From Pterobdella sp. o SKG-2022 (lineage: Eukaryota > Annelida > Clitellata > Hirudinida > Piscicolidae): a DNA stretch of 64,000 bases. The stretch is from NCBI GenBank assembly GCA_964035795.1, contig OZ038323.1, positions 7,714,671 through 7,778,670 on the forward strand, given 5' to 3'. The position numbers and the translations under genes were made by a program. The notes beneath the pieces are model-generated. The model saw only the letters and a program-made list of their open reading frames with translations. It was not told where the DNA came from and did no database searches. Positions 50,946 through 64,000 of this stretch are shown piece after piece (positions within the stretch are counted from its first letter, which is position 1; each line of letters starts with the position of its first letter).

Positions 50946-52876
50946 ATTATTTCCTCAAAACTTCATTTCCTCTAAGGATCTCTAGGAAGTTTTTAAATTA
51001 AGATTTTGTTCACATTTGAAAATAAAACAAAAAATATTCCACTAGGCAATCATAGAAAACCAAAAAAAGTGTATACTCAAAGCATTCTTTTAAAAAAAAC
51101 AAAATTTCTGAAACCATGTTTTGCTTCATCGCCGAATTCCGCAGTCAAATGCCATTTGAATCGATTTTTTGAAATTTTTTTTTCGAAATTTTCAAAAAAA
51201 AACATCAAAAAAGACAGTTGTGAATATTTCATAGCATGCAAGTATTTTTATATTCTGCCTCAATTTTTCTTCAAATGATTGTTGATGCTTTTAAAAAAAG
51301 AGCGCTTGTTGCAGCATAAAAGTGTCATTATTTTTCTGAGAGTTTTTTTATTAAAAATTTAAGATAGGAAGGAAATTAATTAAAATTAATGATCTCGCTG
51401 TGAACTAAAAACTTGCTTCTGTAAAATATGTTGCAAAACAATTTGTCTTAATTTCTGTTTAAACGTGTACTAAATACTCAAGTCAATTTTTGGACATTCA
51501 TCATCATTTGGATGAATATCTTCCCGATAGTAGTAATAAAAGCACGAATATCACAAGTAATTTCATTACTTCAGTGCAAAGTACCGTAAACACATTCAAC
51601 TCACAAGCATAAACGCACCACATAGCTTTATTTAATTTAAATACCTAATATGGTGTATTTTTCCACAAAAACATCTCATATTCATTATTGATGTTCAAAG
51701 ATAAAATAGTCTTTCATCTTTATACTTCGCTGAGATACCATGAAATTTTTCTTCATATCAATCTGCACATCAAGTTTTGCACTAATATAATGTTAAAGGT
51801 GATTAATGCCTGTATAATGCGAAGTGACTTCTGAGTCGAATAAGGTTATCACTATTATATTCTATGCAGAGATATTTTTAGTTAATTTTTTTATAGCATA
51901 CGCGCTTAAAAATACTAAAACATTTTTTAGATTTTTCTCCTAAATTTTTGGAGATTATTTTTGCAGGATAATATATTTTGAATAAAACATAACAAACACG
52001 CGTTTTTGCAGAAGCTTCAAGAGCGTAACACAATAATATATTACAAACGATTCTAGAGACATCCTATGCATTTTAAATAATAAATTATCAAAGCTTTTGA
52101 AGTAAGATGTAACTGAGAAGTTCAACGGATCTTGCCTCCACCTCACCTACCCCATCATTTTTGAAGACTATTTTTATTTATTTTGTTATTTATGTAAATT
52201 TTATTTTAAATAATTTTAAATATTTTTATATTGTGTTGAGACATCAGCCATACAAGGCTGCAGTACATACAGAGTTGTTTGCATATTAACACTACAATAA
52301 GCAAATAATTCGTATCGTCAGACGAGCTTGGGTGAAAGCACGTTTATGATGAAAATTTAACCATAGAAAACACAGAATGTTCAATAGATTTTGTTATAAA
52401 TCAAATAAATTAATAATATTCTAATTAAAAAAACGATAAATATTAACATAAAAAATATTGGAAAATATGTGTCGAGTTGTATTCAAGGTATTCTTTATTA
52501 TCTTGAATAATAATTAATTTTTAATTGATTTGTCTATTAGAAAGACTTAAAACTCCTTCATATGATCAAATGCTCTACAAAAAAAATTTATTTGCGAGAA
52601 AGCGGCCCAGTTTAAAAATTTTTTGTTTTATGATCTTTGGAATAATTTTCATGCAATATTCCAAAATTTCCATTGTAACTATTAAAAAAAATTTTTTATT
52701 GCTTTTCCCATTAATTGTATAGTTGTTTATTTTAACAAATCAGTTGGTGATTATAAAGCGAGAATTCAGACTCACAACGTGCAAAACTAAAATATCTGCC
52801 AAAAACTAAATCTTTTTTCGCATTGTCCGTATGTTTTATAACTCAGTGTTTACAACCCTCTGCACTGCATATATCT

Positions 52877-53048
<172 letters not shown>

Positions 53049-56000
53049 CTCTTCTACCCCATCTGTATATCTATCAATCCATTAAACATCATCACCTTTA
53101 AAGAGGTTTTTTCTAAGATGAAGCACCTTCGCCGCACTGCATGCAAAGTTAAAAGCAAGGCGATTCCATAGCGAACATTATATGCGGCTTTGTTACTCAT
53201 CCATCAATTTACCGCCTAATATACCTACAAATCCGTCATCTTTATATTTATGTTTCAACCTTTTTGTTTTATGTATTTTTAAAGTGTATTTTCCGTGTAT
53301 TCTTAATCGTCACTTAATTCCCATCGTTTTGAAAGCAAAAACCTTTATAATCAGGAAAATCAATACTAACGTATTTAACAGAGTAAATAATTCAAATAAT
53401 CGATTCAATCTTGAATATAATACTTCATTCCTCAAATGTAAACCGACTTTCGCTTTGGGCTTACTCATGCAAAAGAAGTTTCTTATATACACCACGTACA
53501 AAAAATTATTCCGATTTAATGCCTATTTAATATTTATGTTAATATGTATTATATTACATTAAAAAAAATTTTTCCTATTTATTTATAGTTTATAATTCAT
53601 CGATGAAGGCTATAATTTCAGTTTCAAGACGCTTTTTATTGTTTGAGTGTATTTTTGTTTTTGCACGTTAGTTAAGATATATCTGCATAAATTTATGTGT
53701 ATGTATATAATTCTGTAAAAAAGAAAATAGATTCCTAAGAAAGTTTTTATGTCATGTGATTTAGTTCTTTACAAGCATGCTTAAGAGGGAAATTTTCATA
53801 AACCTTTTAAAAAATCCAACAAACAGATGATACAAAATTTTGAAAATCCAGAATCTACAATAAAAATGTAATCTACACGATGCACACCTTTATGTTGAAG
53901 ATCCTTCATGAAATATCAAAAACAAAAAATACACTTTTTTTCTATACAAAAAACCGCTTATAATTTTTAAGCTGAAACTGAAGGAAAAAAAAATGAAACC
54001 TGGCTTGGGCAGTTATCCTTCAAAATCTATTACTATTAGCTACTATCTAGTACACTCTTCAACAAAATTCTATGTATTTATTATTATTCTTTATTTTTAC
54101 TGATATTATCATTACTAATTTCAAAGAATTTTTTTTCTCTAAGAAATGTCATCACTATTCAAAAAATATCATTGTTTTCATAAAACTATTCTTTATTATT
54201 ATTGTTATCAAGCCTCCAACTATTTTTTAATTCTTCTTTTTTGCAGTTCTCGTTCTCTTTTGTAAACAAATTTGCAAGAACAAAATACATAGGTGAAATT
54301 AAATTTCAGGTTTTCACGCTTTCGGAATTATATTCGTATGGATACAATGTCATTTGCTTTTATGGCCAGCCTTCTATATTACTCTATATTCTCTCTTCCC
54401 TGCGATTTCAACGTTGCGTTTTTTAAAATATTATATCCGTTTTAAGTTCTTTTTCAATATTTCATAAAAGATGATTTTTGATTATTTTTGTATATTATAT
54501 TGGTTTTTAGTATTAACTTTATATTCTATGATTTATGAAATTTTTACTTTTAGTGGAATTTTGTTGCTACTTTTGCTTAATAAATGTACTAAAATTTGCA
54601 TAAATCAACGCAAAAAATTGTTGAAAATTTTTTTTTACAAATTTTTTATTCTCTTTTGATTTGATCTTATTAGTTGGAATCATTTATTCTGTAGGTGTAT
54701 CAGTTTCAAATTATTGATATTAATATATATTCACATAATGAACACATTAAAAAAAATTTTTTTACCGTCATTATTATAGAATTATTTCCTTGGTAAAAAT
54801 AATGGAGTGAAATTACTTGAAAACAGAGCATATGGGTATGCTAGCAATTTATCTTTTAGTCTAACCACCATTCCTTATTGGATTAACTTTGCATTATACA
54901 TATTATTTCAAAAAACCTTTAGACACTTTCAGTGTTATATTTATGAATATTTTATATTTGTGAAAAGTAAATTTGATTAAAACCAAATAAAATTAAGGAT
55001 GAAATTTATGAATTATAAAATTTAAATGAAGTGAGAGATTATACAGAATGTTAATCGCTTAATTAAAATTAAATTATTTTACTCTTTCTTTGATCTTGTT
55101 AAGGATGGTGATTAGCGGCGGATGTTTCATTAATTATACAAGAGCCGATTCATTACCGAAACCGTCCTTAATTAAGAATCATCAAATAGTAAATTAATTC
55201 AATTCTCTATCAATTCTCTTCACTTGAAACGTCAGATAAGCGTTTATCCTTTATGGCTAAAGGTTCCTTTTAACCAATTAACCAGTTTTTTTTCATTTGT
55301 TTCGAAAGCTTTATTTCTCAATAATTTTCCAAAATAAATTGAAAAAAAACTAAAATTTAGTAAATAAATTGATTTTTGAAAATTTCAAAGTAGGAAGCTG
55401 GATTGAAAAATTTGTATGTTCGAGGAAATGAAACCTCGAGAAAAGTGGAATATTAATTGGAAGTATTATCCCAAAAATGATGGAAAAAAAGCAACAATTT
55501 GCAATATTAATATGAAAAATTCCAACTTCAGTCACGTCAAACCACCGTTTAGTGGAAGTTTCAAGTGAATTTACAATAATTTGAAACTGCTAATGAAGGA
55601 ATGTTTAAATCACTCTTAATTGATGCCGATTTGATAGTACAGATGTTAAATTGTATTTAATTTTTATATATTCATATTTTTTTAATGGTAAACATTGAGG
55701 TTTGGACTTCCTTCGTTTAGATGATGTATTCTTTACCTGTTTCCAACTTAAATACGATTAATAATTTCCTAAAACCATTCAACTTTTTGATAGAATTATT
55801 GGAAAAAAAATTTTGAATTCTTTGAACAACATAATTAAATGTTTTCTTTCTTTTTCCTTTCTTGATTTCATTCATAACTAAATTAATTTATCGACCCGAC
55901 ATTTAGCATTTTTCTTCATATTGCTTAAAGTAAAATTTTTTAAAAATTTATTGTAAAAATTTTGTATTTTCATTTTCTTTTGTTTTAATTTTGAATTTTT

Positions 56001-56909
56001 TAAAAAAATAATTTAGATTCAAGAAATTTTTAATTCAATTTTTTTGTTTTCAAGTTCATAAATAAAAATCTTCTAAAGCCTTTTTGAAATTTCGTGCAAG
56101 GCTTATAATTAATTTGATTTATTATTCAAGACATTTAGAGCAGCAATTTTTTATGCTTCCAATGTGACCTTAAAAATTTTGGGTCAAGACAAACAGCACA
56201 AAAATAGAAAAAATTTGGCATGCAACGTGAGACAACGCCAAAAAATACAAAATTCAGATCTACATTATGACTCTACAAAAGTGAAAGTCTTTTCACAATA
56301 CTTATCCAGATGGTCTCATTCTATTTAGTCTCCAAAGTTATTGGGCATTGATGTGAACTTGCCTGACTTCAATGTGGCTATCAGCGCTTTTGAGCTCTAT
56401 AATTTTTCGCCAAGGATCATGCAAAATATAAAGTATTTAAAAATAAAAATCTTTAAATAGAATTTTTCAAAAATTAAGAAAAAAAAATAAAGATAATTCT
56501 AAAGTGTGAGTGTTGCCAAAGATTAGCAAGAATGAAAAAAATCGATTCACTTAAGTAACTTTTGAAGTATTTTTTATTGAAGATTAGTTTCTGCTTGAAA
56601 TATGCGATTTTATGCAAAAATTTAACAACCTTTCTTCCACAAAGAAAATAGCCGAAAAGACACAAATAGTATGAATAAAACAACAAGATTTCAATGGTTT
56701 ATTAGTATAATACAATTTGATTGATTTTTTTTGTTTTTTTTAAAGTGTAAAAATTATAAGATTAGAAAGATGTTAGTTCTCGATCACCTTTTAGTGCTGT
56801 TCTTTGTTTATAATAAAGCTTCACGAAGATAAAGTAACTATTATGAAATGTACAGTTATATTAAAAAACGATGATTTTGCAAATAATTGATATTTCATAA
56901 ATTTGAAAA

Positions 56910-59144
56910 ATGGTAATAAGCCGGCTCAAAATAAGGGACATAAATGAACATCTCTTGTGCAGTTTGTGCAATGGATATTTCATCGACGCATCCACCATCA
57001 CAAATTGTAACCATTCTTTTTGCCGTTCTTGTCTTCTCAAACATCTCAACGCCAATGCAACATGCCCCAAATGTTCGTGCAATAAAATAAAGTTCAGATC
57101 AGACAGAATCCTGCAGAGGCTGGTCTACAAGTTGGTTCCAAATCTGTACCACAATGAAGTATGCAGAAGGCAAGTTTTTGCGGCATTTGATGCTCAATCA
57201 GGCAACCTTTTAAGACAATCTGCTCAACAACAGACTGATACAACATCTGTTAACAATTACAACATTGTAACTTGTTCAGACATTATAAACTTAAAAGTAG
57301 TAGGTAAAGTCAGCGGTGAAAATGATTTTATTTCATTTCATTTGAACTGCCCATCTCTCTTGACTATAGGTTTATTATGTAAGTTTATCCGAGCAAAGTT
57401 TGAGGTTGGTGAAGGTTATGAAGTGCTCTTTCACCACCATGGGGAACTGCTGCACCACCATTATAATCTCATTGATGTCGCTTACATCACCAATGCCTCC
57501 AAGGTTTTTTTGTAGTAATATATAATTTTTTGTTATAGTATTAAGTTTTATGGTTTTTAATGGATAATCATTTTTTTATTCAAATTTTTACTTTAAACTG
57601 TATATAAGGTTTATCATTTGGAAAAATTATCAATGGGCAATTTCTAACAGGATTGTTTGGTACACCTTGAGTTTATGATCATGAGTATGAGCCAGAAAAA
57701 TCCACCAACCACCCCTCTCAAAAACATTCCAACATCACAAGTCAAAAAGAGAAGTCCCAAGAGCAAGTCACAGAGCATAAAGTCTTATTTGATGAACAAC
57801 TCAAACACCACATCTTTCAACCCTTCAAAAACATCCACTCCTCTACTACTCGACACACCTCCACCCACCACCACTCATCATTCTTCATCTGTCCTAGAAT
57901 CAACGTCAAACATACAAACTTCCGAGATGAGTAAGTTACCTGTGCTGAGTGACTCATCAAATCATGTGACAACTTCAACTTCTATTGTTTCTCCTTCACA
58001 AAACAACGCATCAAAAGTTCACAAAAATCTGAGCAGACAAAAAGCAACATCTAAAAGCAAGAACTCAAACAAACGTCCATATACAAAAAAGAATAGGTTC
58101 AGTACCTTGTCTATCAGATCACTTCTCAAAAACTGTGTCAGGTCATTTAACCAGCCAATCAAGCTTGAAGAAACTAGTAATACTAATAAAGATGGGGATG
58201 GTGACAAAGATGAGAGGATGAAGATGGAGGCAATGAATGAAGAAGAGGTTGACAAGTGTTTACAAACTCAAAAAAATAAACAATCCGAAGCATCATTATC
58301 ATCACTTCCATCTTCTTCATCCTCCTCTTCACTGCCTTCCAACTCAACCATGCCATCTCAACTACAACTCCTATTAGGCAGTCCCACTGATCACGATTTC
58401 CCCACATCTAACATTAATAATAATAATTTTTCTAAGACCCTATATATAAACGACATTTTTTCTAGCAACATTCCATTAGCTTCGTATTTAAACGCACCAA
58501 TTAGTTTGAACCATGAAGCCAGCCTACCCGATGGAATCAACCAAAATGGACACACTAACAAGGAAGATAATAATAACAATGATACTAATAACACTAATAA
58601 TAATAGTAGTAAATTAGCTAATTTTCTTCTCAACAACAACCTAAATTTTCTCCTAAACGTACCCTATTCAAACTTCCTCTCCAACAAACCATATCTTTCA
58701 GCCCCCAACCATCTTTTGACCAATCCCAACAACTCTAATGGTGTTAACGATTTCAAAAATTGTGTTGATAGCAACCCAGCAACAATCAACAACCACCAAC
58801 CCATTCACAACCCCAATGATCTAGCTGCTTTCTTCAACACCAACGTCATTAATAATAACATTATGTCGTTGAGAGATCACTTCTCCACTTTCCAAAACAA
58901 CATTACTCCTAAAGTTATTACCACTTCAGACGCTTGTTTGAATAACAACAGTTTTGCCAACATTTCCAATGAATTTGTACCTTTTGAAAAAAATATTAAC
59001 AATAATAATAATAATAATAATGGAAGTAATGTCATAATAAATAATAAAATAGAGGAAGATGATGATCGTCAGCTGTTCACTCCTGCGTCATGTGACGAGA
59101 GGCAAACATTACCCAGCTCTCTATTCGTCGATGTAGAAGAATGA
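56910..59144 (+). CDS. Polycomb group RING finger protein, Psc/BMI1-type
   Basis: PRC1 component that pairs with RING1 to ubiquitinate histone H2A and compact chromatin in the nucleus. Exons 56910-57503 and 57651-59144 join in phase to give 695 residues. The C3HC4 RING uses C17, C20, C33, H35, C38, C41, C52 and C55, within YFIDASTITNCNHSFCRSC. It is followed by RSDRILQRLVYKLVPNL, a PCGF hallmark. A RAWUL-like ubiquitin fold lies around 125-197 and ends NLIDVAYI, closest to the BMI1/MEL18 ending rather than PCGF1/3/5/6. The long C-terminal region is Ser/Thr/Asn-rich, with poly-Asn and poly-Ser runs and basic patches. It recalls the extended tails of fly Psc and Su(z)2. The donor at 57504 (GTTTTT) is weak. 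Confidence 0.9.
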
Positions 59145-61954
<2,810 letters not shown>

Positions 61955-64000
61955 TCAGGATCTAACAGTCTTATGAAGGTCTTCTTGACTCTTCGACTTG
62001 AGATTAAGCAGAGTGTACTTGATACCATCCATGATGGAAGTCTTGTGCGAGGAGGAGGAGGTGTTCTGACTGGTGGTGCCTTTACAGGCTGAAATCTGGG
62101 GTCGTTTTATCTTCAGAGATGGGTGCTTCAACAGGTTTTGTCTGACAAGAATGGGTGTGTTTGTGTGGGTAGGTGGGACAAGTTAGTTAACTTGGAAAAA
62201 TGTCTGCAGTCTAGTTGGATCACACATCAATGAGTTTGTATTAAATTATAAGCATATGCACATACAGCATGAAAATGAATGAAAGGTGCTTACTTCTCTG
62301 TGGTGAGTCCCTTTTGGTACGCTATGGGAGACTGCAATGCTGTTATGTGAATAATAATAACTATAATGATAATAATAATAACAATATGAAAATAATAAAA
62401 ACAACAATAATGGCATTAACAATAATTAAACTGTCAAAATAGAGTGATGTAGCTTAATAACTAGTAAAAAACAAAATATAAAAAAATTTATGAAATCGGC
62501 ACAGCAAAGCCTTTATAAAGAAGCTTCCAAAGACGTAAATATTGCATTCCTGCGTATGTTTTATTGATAGTGCCAAACATAAACACCACATAAAACTCAC
62601 GCACACACACACAAGCAAACCTACACGTGAAAAAACATCCACTGAAAAAATAAGCACACCCACAAACTCACGCACACACACAAAACATATGCCCAAACAC
62701 ACACAAACAAAATACATACACACATACCTTTAAGTAGGTCACCTTGCAAATCGAGTAACGATTGGATGTTGTTGACCCACTTGAAGTATGACGTCACATC
62801 CTTCGCCTGGCACAACAACCTTTCTACTTGACCTCCCTGAGTCTTGTTTATCAATACGAACCTGTGTGTGTGTGTGTGTGTGTGTGTGTATGGGTTTATT
62901 CATAGATACAGATTGTTTTGAAAAAATAGTTTTCACAGTTTGTAGATAAGCTAGAAATGTTTTTATAGATAGGAAGGCGTTCACAGCACTCTCACATCAC
63001 CGCAGCAAGCATTCCAAACGCCAGTCAATCTCAGCCCGTTTTAATCGATGAGGTGATTATGCAATCAATTTAGGCTTGTAACATACCGTCACGGAGGTGT
63101 AAGTATTGAAATATGCTTGAATATACAAAAACTCTAAATGAATTTGAAACAATAAAACAAGCAAAGCATTTGTTGAAACAACTATTTTCAACTACTAAAC
63201 GAGCATAATCACACATCCAAAAATCCTCAAGAAAGTTCAAAAACTCCAACCAAACAAATAAGTACCCACCGCTCGTAAAAGAGACGGCAAATGGTAAGGT
63301 ACCTTAAGCAAGAGCAGCACCCTGACTGACTAGAGAGGCTACAAATGCATTGAGGGTTGCCACAGTTGCATATTCCACTATCGTTACCGCTGTGTGTCCC
63401 ATCCTCCACCATGTCACACACGTTTGGGAGTATTTCCATTGAGAGTTTTGTGATCTGGCGTGGTGTGTGTGTATTGGAATGTAGGATGGTGTGATGTATG
63501 CGATGTAGGAACCATTAAATCCCTAACAGCACACCCACCATGATGGAGCCCTTGTAGATGTATGTGTCAGAAAGAAGTGCCTTCTTCTTCTCGATCACCT
63601 CAGCGAAGATGATGACCTGCTCAAAAAGAAACACCCTTCTCTCCTTCAGCACCACCCTCTCCCCCTTCACCTCACACAACATCAACCCCTCCTGCAGTAA
63701 CAACTTACCTTGCGCTGTGATCTTACCCTGTAGTATTATAATAATATTATTATTGTTAACGGTAAAAAAATTATAATAAAAAAAATAGGCAATTGTAGGA
63801 TGTATTTTCTCCAACAATGGAGTAGAAGCAAAATGATAAACAGAAATGGTGAAGCAAAAGATATACAAATTACAACAAGAACAAAGAATACAAATAAAAA
63901 AAAAACAATAACCTCGAACCCCTGCAGTCTGCCCACCATCATCATATCATCCGCCTCTTTCGGTATAACGTTCATCAGCTCCACCGCCTTCTTCAGTGAC
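61955..64000 (-). CDS. Trio/p63RhoGEF-type Rho GEF, C-terminal DH-PH end (5' part outside the window)
   Basis: Rho-family nucleotide exchange factor. Visible exons are 63913-64000 (partial), 63539-63727, 63303-63454, 62728-62861, 62294-62339 and 61955-62141. They join in phase to a TGA at 61957-61955 and give about 231 residues. The end of the DH domain (VIPKEADDMMMVGRLQGFE) leads into a PH domain (GKITAQGKLLLQE, RRVFLFEQVIIFAE, KWVNNIQSLLD) and then LQSPIAYQKG. This matches the second GEF module of Trio/Kalirin and p63RhoGEF, which is RhoA-directed and activated by Gq in known members. A Cys-rich insertion (7 Cys in about 22 residues, CNCGNPQCIC...CCSC) sits within the PH domain. The gene ends about 70 residues after the PH domain, with no Ig or kinase domain. 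Confidence 0.87.

Noticed and set aside
58019..58639. Minus-strand Ser/Leu-rich frames in the Polycomb gene
   Set aside because: Antisense shadows of low-complexity coding sequence.

Overview
The window is a stretch of animal nuclear DNA: AT-rich, with spliced genes whose exons are joined by GT-AG introns, plus microsatellites, tRNA-derived SINEs, degenerate retroelements and one 200-base assembly gap. The gene set (serotonin-type receptor, ANKRD50, mevalonate diphosphate decarboxylase, Polycomb RING protein, Trio-type GEF, three aquaporins) is metazoan. Receptor residues and repeat motifs fit a protostome invertebrate, most likely a lophotrochozoan such as an annelid. That placement is inference.

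Layout. (1) 1-1 kb: 3' end of a plus-strand gene resembling the CRL4 substrate receptor CDT2/DTL. (2) 1.2-10.9 kb, minus: an unconventional myosin in many short exons, with a class III-like motor and neck and a tail I cannot assign. (3) 11.8-13.3 kb, plus: the SNARE VTI1A, head-to-head with the myosin. (4) 14.6-21.9 kb, minus: an eight-exon ANKRD50 orthologue. (5) 23.2-33.3 kb, plus: three tandem aquaporins sharing intron positions. (6) 36.2-39.5 kb, minus: mevalonate diphosphate decarboxylase in ten small exons, head-to-head (451 bp) with (7) 39.9-41.0 kb, plus: cytochrome c oxidase subunit IV. (8) 41.7-44.2 kb, plus: a Cys-rich, probably nuclear protein with a CtBP-type motif and a C-terminal coiled coil. 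(9) 46.0-48.9 kb, minus: a 5-HT1-like amine GPCR. (10) 48.9-56.9 kb: an 8 kb gene desert with a perfect hairpin, a LINE tail and a long TATC microsatellite. (11) 56.9-59.1 kb, plus: a Psc/BMI1-type Polycomb RING protein. (12) 62.0-64.0 kb, minus: the C-terminal DH-PH end of a Trio/p63RhoGEF-type GEF, running off the right edge.

There is no operon logic. The genes are independent housekeeping or signalling loci, although three head-to-head pairs (myosin/VTI1A, ANKRD50/first aquaporin, MVD/COX4) may share promoter regions. The most notable observations are the aquaporin cluster, where one paralogue has lost the selectivity-filter histidine; the myosin with an unrecognised tail; a Cys-rich insertion in the GEF PH domain; a tRNA-derived SINE family with four copies; and two large hairpins. 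I found no clearly new molecular system. Splice models were built by eye from GT/AG sites and phase agreement, without transcripts.
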